A DNA stretch of 64,000 bases, taken from JAJPHF01 sp035293805. GTDB taxonomy: Bacteria > Chloroflexota > UBA6077 > JAJPHF01. The DNA is taken from assembly GCA_035293805.1 (NCBI GenBank), contig DATGMD010000073.1, positions 1 through 64,000 on the forward strand. Reading direction: 5' to 3'. The position numbers were made by a program, and so were the translations under genes. The notes under the pieces were generated by a model. That model was not told where the DNA came from and ran no database searches. It was given only the letters and a program-made list of their open reading frames with translations. Shown piece by piece: positions 52,620-59,568 of this stretch (positions are counted from its first letter, which is position 1; every line of letters begins with the position of its first letter).

Positions 52620-54371
52620 CTAGCGGCGCGGCGCGGGGGGCGCGGCCTGGGCGGCGCGGAGGATGCCGCGCAGCACGTCCGAGCGGCTGACGATGCCGAC
52701 GAGCCGGTCGCCGGCGAGCACCGGGACGCGGCGCAGGCGCTGGTTCACGAACAGCCGTGACACCTCGTCCACGTCGGTGTCCTCGGCCACGCTGGTGACG
52801 TCGCGCGTCATGATGTCGGCGGCCGTGGCGCCCGCGCGGCTGATCACGTCGAGCTCGCTGATCATGCCCAGCACGCGCCCCGCGTCGTCCACCACCGGCA
52901 CCCCGGCCAGGTGCCGCGCGTCCAGCAGGGTCGCCACCTCCTGCACCGGCATCGTCGGCGGCACGGTGACCACGTCGCGGGTCATCACGTCGCGCACGCG
53001 CAGGGGCGCGGCGAGCTGCGTCCACGTGGGGAGGTCGCTGCCCGCCGCCGGGCCGTCGGCGCTGGCGGCCGCGACGGCGCGCGGGGGCGGCGCGGGCGCC
53101 GCCAGCGGGGGCTCCTCCTTCGTGATCAGGCGCACGCCGCGGTCGTAGGTGAGGTACGACCGCGCCCACTGGACCAGCACGAGCAGGCGCTTCTCGAAGC
53201 CGATCAAGTAGAGGATGTGGACGAACAGCCAGACGAGCCAGGCGGTATGCCCGGTCAGGTGCCGGCCCTCGATGTCGGCGACGGCGGCGCCGCGCCCGAT
53301 CGTCGCCAGGTTGCCGCGGTCGACGTAGTGGAACGGCTTGCGCGGCTTGCCCGCGAGCGTGCGCCGAATGTTCGCGGCCGCCGCCTGGCCTTCCTGGATG
53401 GCGACCTGGGCAACGCCGGGCAGGGGCTTGTCGCCCTGGTGGGTGAAGGCGGCGAGGTCGCCAATCACATAGACCTCGGGATGGCCGGGCACCGTCAGGT
53501 CCGGCTCCACCAGCACGCGCCCGCTGCGGTCCAGCGGCACGTTCAGGCTGCGGCCGAGCGGCGAGGCGGCGACGCCCGCAGCCCAGAGCGCGGTCCGCGT
53601 GGGGATCTTCTCGTCGCCGACGTACACCGCGTCGGGGGTGATGTTGGTCACGATGGCGCCCGTTCGCACCTCCACGCCCAGGCTGCGCAGCGCGCGCTCG
53701 GCGCTGGCGGAGAGGTCCTCGGGGAAGGCGGCCAGGATGCGCGGCAAGCCCTCGAGCAGGATGACGCGGGCGCGGGACGGGTCGATGCTGCGGAACTCGC
53801 CCACGACGGTGTGCCGCGCGATCTCGGCGATGGCGCCCGCCATCTCGACGCCGGTGGGGCCGCCGCCCACGATCACGAACGTGAGCAGCGCCTGGCGCAC
53901 CTGGGGGTCGGTGGCGCGCTCGGCCTCCTCGAAGGCCGAGAGGATGCGCCGCCGGATCTCCAGCGCGTCGTCGAGCGACTTCAGGCCGGGCGCGAGGGGC
54001 GCCCACTCGTCGTGGCCGAAGTACGAGTGGCGCGCGCCGGCGGCGAGGATCAGGTAGTCGTAGTCGAGCGCGCCGTCCGCGAGCTGCACGCGCCGCCGCG
54101 CTAGATCGATGCCCGTGGCCCGCGCCTGGAGCACGCGGACGTTGCGGTGCCGCCGCAGGAGCATACGGATGGGCTGGGCGATGTTGCCGGGCGACAGCGC
54201 GGCCGTGGCGACCTGGTAGAGCAGGGGCTGGAACAGATGGTAGTTCCGCTGGTCCACGAGGGTGATCTGGACCGGCGCGGAGGCGAGCGCGCGGGCGGCA
54301 TACAACCCGCCGAACCCGCCGCCGACGATCACGACCCGGGGCGCGCCTGCCTGCCGGCCGTCGCTCGCCAT
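52620..54371 (-). CDS. Type-II NADH dehydrogenase fused to two CBS domains
   Basis: 583 residues from ATG 54371 (GAGGAG upstream). Residues 1-430 are NDH-2: FAD motif VVIVGGGFGGLYAARAL, NYHLFQPLLYQVATAALSPG, NAD motif FVIVGGGPTGVEMAGAI (about 165) and VYVIGDLAAF (about 290), plus an amphipathic membrane-binding tail (VWLFVHILYLIGFEKRLLVL). A Pro/Ala linker leads to two CBS repeats (about 455-575; RDVMTRDVVTVPPTMPVQEV and ADIMTRDVTSVAEDTDVDEV). NDH-2 passes electrons from NADH to quinone; the CBS pair suggests control by adenine nucleotides (inference). Confidence 0.88.
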   Translation of the reverse strand: MASDGRQAGAPRVVIVGGGFGGLYAARALASAPVQITLVDQRNYHLFQPLLYQVATAALSPGNIAQPIRMLLRRHRNVRVLQARATGIDLARRRVQLADGALDYDYLILAAGARHSYFGHDEWAPLAPGLKSLDDALEIRRRILSAFEEAERATDPQVRQALLTFVIVGGGPTGVEMAGAIAEIARHTVVGEFRSIDPSRARVILLEGLPRILAAFPEDLSASAERALRSLGVEVRTGAIVTNITPDAVYVGDEKIPTRTALWAAGVAASPLGRSLNVPLDRSGRVLVEPDLTVPGHPEVYVIGDLAAFTHQGDKPLPGVAQVAIQEGQAAAANIRRTLAGKPRKPFHYVDRGNLATIGRGAAVADIEGRHLTGHTAWLVWLFVHILYLIGFEKRLLVLVQWARSYLTYDRGVRLITKEEPPLAAPAPPPRAVAAASADGPAAGSDLPTWTQLAAPLRVRDVMTRDVVTVPPTMPVQEVATLLDARHLAGVPVVDDAGRVLGMISELDVISRAGATAADIMTRDVTSVAEDTDVDEVSRLFVNQRLRRVPVLAGDRLVGIVSRSDVLRGILRAAQAAPPAPRR

Positions 54372-54480
54372 CGCTCGCGGCTCCTCACACCGAAAGTCTC
54401 CCATAGTGTGACGATTCCGCGCCCGCGCTCACAAGGCCCACCGCCCCTTCCCCCAACGTCGGGGGCAAGGAGGCGGCGCC

Positions 54481-55509
54481 TCAGCCGCGCGCCTCGCCCC
54501 CCTGTTGGGCCAGCCAGAGCGAGGCCGCCTCCTGCTGCTCGACCTCGAGCTGGCCCAGGAAGTCGAAGATGCCGCCGATCGAGCCGGAGTGGATCGCCAG
54601 CAGCCGCGCCCCGCGCTCGCCATCGGCGTTGAAGTGCTGGTGCGTGCTGTTGATGTGGACGATGTTCAGGTCGCCCGTCTCCCAGTCATAGCGTACGTTG
54701 TCGACGATCGAGTAGCCCCGCCCCTCCAGACAGTACAGCGCCGCCTCGTTGAAGTGGCGGTGCTTGCCCGAGCGCGCGCCGGCCGGCAGGTCCTGCACGA
54801 ACATGCGGATCAGGCGCGTGGCCGTGCCCAGCGCGGGATCGCCGCTGTAGTATTTGATCCGCCCCTGGCGGCACATCTGCCAGGCCTGCATCCGCCCCGG
54901 CACGAGCACCTTGTCGGCGCGGCGGCGGGTGGCCTCGGCGGCGGCGGCCTGCTGCATCGCGTCGTACTGCGTGCTGCCCCGCGGGCCGGGCGCCGCCGGC
55001 ACCGCCAGAGGGGCGGGCGCGGGATCGTCGTCCGGCAGCTCCTCCACGCCGCCCAGGCCCATCAGCTCGGCCACCGGCTGCATGGAGCCCCAGATCACCT
55101 CGGCGGGCGCCTCGGGATCGGCGTTGACGTGCTGGTGGACCGCGCCGGGCACCAGGCACAGCACGTCCTCGGCCTCCCAATCGTAGCGCACGCCGTCGAT
55201 GACGCTGTAGCCGCGCCCCGCCAGGACGTAGCCCTGCGCCTCCCACAGGAAGCGCGTGCGCTTCGAGCGCCCGCCGGGCGGCAGCTGCGTGATGTAGTGG
55301 CTCATCGTGCGCATGGCGGTGTGCAGCCGCGGCCCGGTCAGCCACTTCACGCGGCCCCAGGGCGTCGCCTCCCAGCGGCGCTCGCGGCCGCGCACGATCT
55401 GCTCCCACGTCTTCTGCGCCTCGAGGATCGCCTGCTGGCGGGCCACGATGCGGTCGTAGATGTTCAGCGCGGCTTCCGGCTCGCGCTCGCGCAGCCGCTC
55501 GCGTTCCAT
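54481..55509 (-). CDS. Two-domain cupin protein
   Basis: 342 residues. A charged helical N-terminus (1-40) precedes the first cupin (LPPGGRSKRTRFLWEAQGYV, about 75-95, then VLCLVPGAVHQHVNADPE) and the second cupin (LPAGARSGKHRHFNEAALYC, about 240, then LNIVHINSTHQHFNADGE). The second domain keeps the His set for a metal; the first has lost its first His pair. Similar bicupins accompany aromatic or keto-acid catabolic genes. A 51-base gap separates it from the upstream binding lipoprotein on the same strand, so the two are probably an operon. Confidence 0.82.
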   Translation of the reverse strand: MERERLREREPEAALNIYDRIVARQQAILEAQKTWEQIVRGRERRWEATPWGRVKWLTGPRLHTAMRTMSHYITQLPPGGRSKRTRFLWEAQGYVLAGRGYSVIDGVRYDWEAEDVLCLVPGAVHQHVNADPEAPAEVIWGSMQPVAELMGLGGVEELPDDDPAPAPLAVPAAPGPRGSTQYDAMQQAAAAEATRRRADKVLVPGRMQAWQMCRQGRIKYYSGDPALGTATRLIRMFVQDLPAGARSGKHRHFNEAALYCLEGRGYSIVDNVRYDWETGDLNIVHINSTHQHFNADGERGARLLAIHSGSIGGIFDFLGQLEVEQQEAASLWLAQQGGEARG

Positions 55510-55560
55510 GTCACTCGCCCCTCGTCCCAGAGTCTGGCGCCATGCCTCGCGGCCCAGCGC

Positions 55561-56688
55561 TTATGGCGTCATGCCGATGGTCTGCAGGAAACCGGACGCC
55601 TCGACCTCGCGCAGGTAGCGGGACTCGATGAAGTCCGTGGGCTGGCGGCCGGCGAAGCGCGGGTCGTCGGCCGCCAGGTCGGCGAGCAGGCGGGCGACGC
55701 CCTCCTCGCTGACGTAGGGCACGGGCGGGCAGCAGCGGAGGTATTCGGCGTAGGCTTGTTCGAGGATGTCGGGATCGTCGATCTGCAGGTACTGGCGGTA
55801 CACGTCGAGCGCCCACGGCTTGTCGGTGCGGAAGCGATGGATGCCCTGCACGAACGCCCGCGCGAAGCGGCGCACCGCCTCCTCGTTCGCGGCGACCCAG
55901 GGGCGGAGCGCCCCGACGACGACTGTCGGGTACTCGATGCCCGCCGCGCCCAGGTTCACCATCTCCTGGTAGCCGGCCCGCTGGGCCATGACGGTATGCG
56001 GGAGCGACAGCATGCCGGCGTCGATCTGGTCGCTGGTGAGGGCCGCCAGGATGGCCGAGTTCTCGCCGAACTGCCGCAATGCCACGTCGCGGTCGGGCTG
56101 GAGGCCCACCTGGTCCAGCGCCAGCACGGCGGCCGTGTAGGTGGCGCCGGCCAGTCGGGTGATGCCCATGATCTTGCCGCGCAGGACCTGCGGGTCCGTG
56201 ATGCGCGGGTTGACGATCATCGAGTGGAGCGGGCGGTTGCTGCCGGCGAAGAGCAGCGCCACGTCGGCGCCGTTGACCGTCGCCTGGATACTGGAGCTGG
56301 GGTCGAGGCCGGCGATCTGGACCTGCCCCGCGATCATCGCTTGCAGGCTGGGTGAGGTGCTGGTGATGTTCGTCAGCTCGACGTCGAGGCCCTGCTCGCG
56401 GAAGTAGCCGCCCTCGTAGGCGAGCCACATGCCGGAGTGGCCGGTGCCGCGGGCGGCGTAGTTGGCGACCAAGTGAATGGGCGGCCCGGCCGTGGGCGGG
56501 GCGCTGGCCGCGGGCGCGCTCGCCGTGGCGCCGGAGGGCGCGGCCGGCTGCCTCGCCGGCGCGCTGCCGCTCGGCGCGGGCGCGGCGGGGCCGCACCCGG
56601 CGAGGGCCACTGCCAGGCCGAGGCCGAGCAGCGCCGCGCGCCCGGCGCGGAGAGTATAAGTGAGACGCGAGGGGCCGTGAGACGCCAT
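55561..56688 (-). CDS. ABC-transporter substrate-binding lipoprotein, SsuA/NMT1-like
   Basis: 375 residues. The signal peptide ends ALAGCGPA (lipid Cys about 32), then comes an Ala/Pro/Ser linker to about 70. The binding domain has SGMWLAYEGGYFREQGLDVE (about 84-103), QIAGLDPSSSIQATVNGADV and LRGKIMGITRLAGATYTA. It is the closest relative in the window of the lipoprotein at 7889 (both share a GxTRxxG stretch and a C-terminal V-P-Y-x-S/T-E helix region). It is paired with the bicupin gene downstream; ligand unknown. Confidence 0.85.
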   Translation of the reverse strand: MASHGPSRLTYTLRAGRAALLGLGLAVALAGCGPAAPAPSGSAPARQPAAPSGATASAPAASAPPTAGPPIHLVANYAARGTGHSGMWLAYEGGYFREQGLDVELTNITSTSPSLQAMIAGQVQIAGLDPSSSIQATVNGADVALLFAGSNRPLHSMIVNPRITDPQVLRGKIMGITRLAGATYTAAVLALDQVGLQPDRDVALRQFGENSAILAALTSDQIDAGMLSLPHTVMAQRAGYQEMVNLGAAGIEYPTVVVGALRPWVAANEEAVRRFARAFVQGIHRFRTDKPWALDVYRQYLQIDDPDILEQAYAEYLRCCPPVPYVSEEGVARLLADLAADDPRFAGRQPTDFIESRYLREVEASGFLQTIGMTP

Positions 56689-56829
56689 GCGCGATCACCC
56701 TTCCATCGCCAGTCGCTGCCCGGCCCCGCCGAACCGGCGGGCGGGCGACGATAGAAAGGGTACTACATCACGGACAGTCGTAGCGGCGACCGCCCCGGTG
56801 GCGGGCACCCGGCGGAACGACGAGGCGAG

Positions 56830-57315
56830 TCATTCTTGAGCAAGCGCCAACAAGGTACGATACGCCCCAGCGCCGAGCCAGAGGCCCGCTGTGCGCAGCT
56901 CATCCAGGACGGGACGAACCCGGACAATCAGCCCCGTAGTCTTTGCCTCGACGAGTACACCGGCACTACCGAGAACCCGGAGGCCACGGGCGCGCGCTAT
57001 GTGGCGACCGGCCGAATCGTCCATGAGCACTGGAATGCCGCCGCCTAGCTCCAGGGCCAAGCCAATCGCCTCAGCCTCGCCGAGACCGAGGGTAGCTAGT
57101 AGAGGCGAGATCAACCGCGAGTTGACTAGCGGTCGCCGGCTGATCCAGGCTGTACCTGGCACTTCCGGGGCTCCTGGCCGGCCGCCCCCTCCGGTCACCA
57201 CCTCTGCATAGACCGCGGCAGGCACGACCACTTCGTCGAATATCGCGTGGAGGAGGTCGAGGCGTCGGATCGCGGAGTAGAGAATCAGCGGGCTGCTGTC
57301 GCTGACGACCGCCAC
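56830..57315 (-). CDS. DUF3368 PIN-domain toxin
   Basis: 161 residues. N-terminal VVSDSSPLILYSAIRRLDLL holds the first catalytic Asp of the PIN-like DUF3368 fold. GLGEAEAIGLALELGGGIPV and LMDDSAGRHIARARGLRVLG (about 80-115) hold the remaining acidic residues. It is a likely RNase toxin. It starts five bases after the antitoxin stop on the same strand, the usual order for UPF0175-DUF3368 pairs. All catalytic positions look intact, so the module may be active. Confidence 0.85.
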   Translation of the reverse strand: MAVVSDSSPLILYSAIRRLDLLHAIFDEVVVPAAVYAEVVTGGGGRPGAPEVPGTAWISRRPLVNSRLISPLLATLGLGEAEAIGLALELGGGIPVLMDDSAGRHIARARGLRVLGSAGVLVEAKTTGLIVRVRPVLDELRTAGLWLGAGAYRTLLALAQE

Positions 57316-57319
57316 CGTG

Positions 57320-57595
57320 TTAGGCGCCGTGAACGTGACGGCGGAGGTCCTCGATCTCCTGACGCATCTCGTCCGCGGTTGCCGGCCCTGAGGGAATCTG
57401 ATGTCGGGCCATCAGATCGAGGATTTCCCAACGACTAACGTTCAGGAGCTGCGCCGCCTTCCCCTGGCCGATACTGCCTTCACGGAGCAACTCTAGGATG
57501 AGAGATTCTCTAGCCTTGGCCACGGCGTTCTCGGGAGACCCGAGCAGCAGGACCAGCTCTTCGGGCAGCTCTATGAGCATCGTCAATGTTGTCAC
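57320..57595 (-). CDS. UPF0175-family antitoxin
   Basis: 91 residues from GTG 57595, preceded by GGGGAGA; the frame is open to 57655. Core: LIELPEELVLLLGSPENAVA, LLREGSIGQGKAAQLLNVSR and WEILDLMARHQIPSG, the UPF0175 helix-turn-helix-like fold with a C-terminal toxin-binding helix (MRQEIEDLRRHV). It should bind its own promoter and neutralise the adjacent DUF3368 toxin. Confidence 0.85.
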   Translation of the reverse strand: MTTLTMLIELPEELVLLLGSPENAVAKARESLILELLREGSIGQGKAAQLLNVSRWEILDLMARHQIPSGPATADEMRQEIEDLRRHVHGA

Positions 57596-57728
57596 GCCAT
57601 CTCCCCGCAATTCCATTCCCACTATTTCATTATTCCGGATGACGCACTGACTCACCAGGGCGAGTCGCGGATGCCGCGGTCATGACACCGAGCGGGACGA
57701 CGAGGGGCGCGGTCCGGGCGAAGTGGGC

Positions 57729-57837
57729 GGAGCCGACGAGGATTGCTGAGACGGCAACCGGCGGCGAACCGCCGGCCCCCGGTTCTCAGGCCGGGGAAGC
57801 ATCAGGTGAAGATGTAGTCTCAGCAGCATTCGGCTCC
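57729..57837 (+). ncRNA. Y RNA-like structured RNA 1
   Basis: The outer stem GGAGCCGA (57729-57736) pairs with TCGGCTCC (57830-57837). The asymmetric internal loop is CGAGGATT on the 5' side and AGCAT on the 3' side. The inner stem GCTGAGAC (57745-57752) pairs with GTCTCAGC (57817-57824). The distal part has a CCGGCGG..CCGCCGG hairpin and a CCCCGG..CCGGGG arm whose loop begins TTC, resembling a tRNA T-arm. The loop pair CGA-GG / GCA-TT matches the Ro60-binding region of Y RNAs (CGAAGG / GCACUU in vertebrates). A Ro60-derived gene is the next gene. Confidence 0.7.
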
Positions 57838-57859
57838 GACCTAGAGTCGCACGTCAAGC

Positions 57860-57922
57860 GGGCTGACGAGGGTGGCCGAGACGGAAACAGTTAACAGCTG
57901 TAGTCTCGGCCGCATTCAGCCC
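57860..57922 (+). ncRNA. Y RNA-like structured RNA 2 (minimal)
   Basis: The outer stem GGGCTGA (57860-57866) pairs with TCAGCCC (57916-57922). The internal loop is CGAGGGTG / CGCAT. The inner stem GCCGAGAC (57875-57882) pairs with GTCTCGGC (57903-57910). The distal loop is only 20 bases and can form ACAG/CTGT. Both stems differ in sequence from RNA 1 but keep pairing, while the loop bases CGAGG, TGTA and GCAT are unchanged, which is strong covariation evidence. It is the shortest of the three and lacks the large distal module. Confidence 0.7.
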
Positions 57923-57938
57923 GAATGTACTTTAGCAG

Positions 57939-58049
57939 CGCGGCGACGAGGGGCGCAGAAACACTTCCGGGCGCGTAACGGGAACGGGCCTCGCGGCCCG
58001 CTCCCGCCGCCACACCGGTCCAAATGTAGTTCCTGCTGCATTCGCCGCG
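57939..58049 (+). ncRNA. Y RNA-like structured RNA 3
   Basis: The outer stem CGCGGCGA (57939-57946) pairs with TCGCCGCG (58042-58049). The internal loop is CGAGGGGC / TGCAT. The inner stem GCAGAAAC (57955-57962) pairs with GTTCCTGC (58029-58036) with one A-C mismatch. The distal part folds as CGGGAACGGGCC..GGCCCGCTCCCG. TGTA again precedes the 3' strand of the inner stem. It ends 37 bases from the stop of the convergent Ro60-type gene. Confidence 0.68.
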
Positions 58050-58086
58050 AGCAGATTATACCCTTGTCGCGGGGCTGGGGGTTAGG

Positions 58087-58860
58087 TCATAGCGCGACCC
58101 CTTCGATGACGCCCACCCAGTGGTCGGCCGCCAGGCCGCCCTGGGCGAACGCCGCCAGCACGTCGAACACCGCGTCCGAGAAGCCGCCGACGTTCAGCAC
58201 GTCCGCGCGCTCGGGAGCCTGAACGGTGCCATAGGGCGTCAGATCGATGCAGGCCAGCTTCGCCTGCGGGCACCGCGCCCGCAGCGCCTCCCACTCGCGC
58301 ATGGTCTCGGTCGGCCGCGCCCACGGAGTCCGGGGCCGCGACTGGCTGTCGATCCACGATTCGAAGTCCGACACGAAGACGACCAGGTCCGCGTGCCGAC
58401 GCTCGGCGTTCAGCCACGCTAGCGGCAGGGAGCAGTTCGTCCCCCCGTTCGGCAGACCCGCCAGCCGTTCCGCGTTCGTGAACACGCTGTCCCGCGGGTC
58501 CAGGGCCACCGTGTGTAGCCGATCGTTGAACGGCAAGACCGTCGCGCGCGGGTTACGGCGCAACAGGACCGACGCGATGAGCGCGCCGACGTCACGGCAG
58601 CGCACCTTACTGGTGGCGCCCGGGCGATACCCGGTTACGGGCGACTCCATGGAGCCCGACACGTCCAAACAGACGTACACCTGGCCCTCGATCGCCGGGA
58701 CGTTGGCGCTGGCGACCTCCATCGCCGCCTCCAGCGCCTCCCGCACGACCGCCGGTACGGTGTTGCCGGCCCGCGCGTGCGCCATCATGAGCTGGTACGG
58801 GAAGGCCCGCGCCCGCTGGATGGCCGCCGGGTCGCGCAGGTCAGTGGTCCGTGGTGCGCC
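58087..58860 (-). pseudogene. rsr: Ro60/Rsr (TROVE) protein reduced to its vWA domain
   Basis: The frame encodes the C-terminal von Willebrand A domain of Ro60 orthologues: NVPAIEGQVYVCLDVSGSME, then SPVTGYRPGATSKVRCRDV and a VVFVSDFESW strand. The metal site is intact (DVSGS, Thr in GGTNCSLP, Asp in VSDFE). Before it only about 20 residues of the helical TROVE part remain (LRDPAAIQRARAFPYQL), preceded by a stop codon; full proteins carry about 300 more residues there that bind Y RNA and misfolded RNA. An ATG at 58788 could start a 233-residue product but has no ribosome site. It is either a truncated pseudogene or a stand-alone vWA protein. Confidence 0.8.
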
Positions 58861-58941
58861 GATGTCGGCGCCGGTCTACAGTCAGCTTTTGGAGCAGTGG
58901 CTCGCGGCGCCGCCGGCACCGCTGAGCGAGCGGAGCCAACG

Positions 58942-59457
58942 GTGCGAGGCGCCCTACCGTGTCCGACCTGCGGCCAGATAGACCTCGTCCAGCGGGTTAC
59001 CGCCGTGCTGGGTGAGGGCATCTCGGACAGCCGCCTCTCGGGACCCAGCGTGGGGTTGGGGAAGGTTCTCGGGAAGGGCGGACGCTTCGTCCTCTCGGGG
59101 CAATACACCTGGCTACGCGGCGAGGTCTGCACCCGTCTCGCCGGCCATCTTGCGGCGGCGATGCCCAAGAGCCACTGGATGTGGGGCATCGGCCTGGCGA
59201 TATTTGGCGTCCTGTGCCTCGTGAACCTGTTTCCGCCTACATCCTCGTCCGGCGCGTCTTGGATGGAGTGGCTCATCTTGGGGCTCGGCCCCCTGGGGTT
59301 CGGGGTTTCCCTCATCGAGCAGAGCCGACGTGCGGATCGCGCGGCGCGAAACCTAGTCCACCTGTACTACTGCCATCGGTGCGACGGCGTGTTCGTGCCG
59401 GGTCGGTCGGGCCTCGTGCCCGTGGGCGCGGTCGGCGACCTCCTCAACCTTCTCTGA
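58942..59457 (+). CDS. Split zinc-ribbon membrane protein
   Basis: 171 residues from GTG 58942. N-terminal CPTCGQIDLVQRVTAVLGEG gives one Cys pair. Two hydrophobic segments follow (MWGIGLAIFGVLCLVNLF and WLILGLGPLGFGVSLI). The C-terminal LYYCHRCDGVFVPGRSG gives the second Cys pair. The same order occurs in uncharacterised Actinobacterial and Chloroflexi proteins. An upstream ATG at 58862 in another frame encodes SAPVYSQLLEQWLAAPPAPL, which could be the original N-terminus separated by a frameshift. It is divergent from the broken rsr gene, and the rsr break lies at its 5' end. Confidence 0.65.
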   Translation: MRGALPCPTCGQIDLVQRVTAVLGEGISDSRLSGPSVGLGKVLGKGGRFVLSGQYTWLRGEVCTRLAGHLAAAMPKSHWMWGIGLAIFGVLCLVNLFPPTSSSGASWMEWLILGLGPLGFGVSLIEQSRRADRAARNLVHLYYCHRCDGVFVPGRSGLVPVGAVGDLLNLL

Positions 59458-59568
59458 ACCCGCAAACGCTCGTGCGCGGCGAGATGCCGAGAAACCGCGC
59501 CGAGCGCTCGCCAGGCCTCCGCCCAAGTTGTTGCGGTACTGGCCTGGCGCGGATCACGAACCCCGTCC

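Noticed and set aside
57689..57728. A fourth Y RNA unit
   Set aside because: GACGAGGGGCGCGG resembles the 5' loop of unit 3, but no matching 3' strand with GCAT occurs before unit 1. At most it is a degenerate fragment.
57771..57800. tRNA gene in Y RNA 1
   Set aside because: A T-arm-like hairpin (CCCCGG, loop starting TTC, CCGGGG) is present, but no acceptor, D or anticodon arms can be drawn. A tRNA-like module within the Y RNA is the most that can be said.
57860..57922. Hammerhead ribozyme
   Set aside because: CTGACGAG followed by GGAAAC and a later GTC looked like a hammerhead core. But there is no proper stem II between the core strands, and the sister units lack CTGANGA. The covarying two-stem Y RNA-like model explains all three copies.
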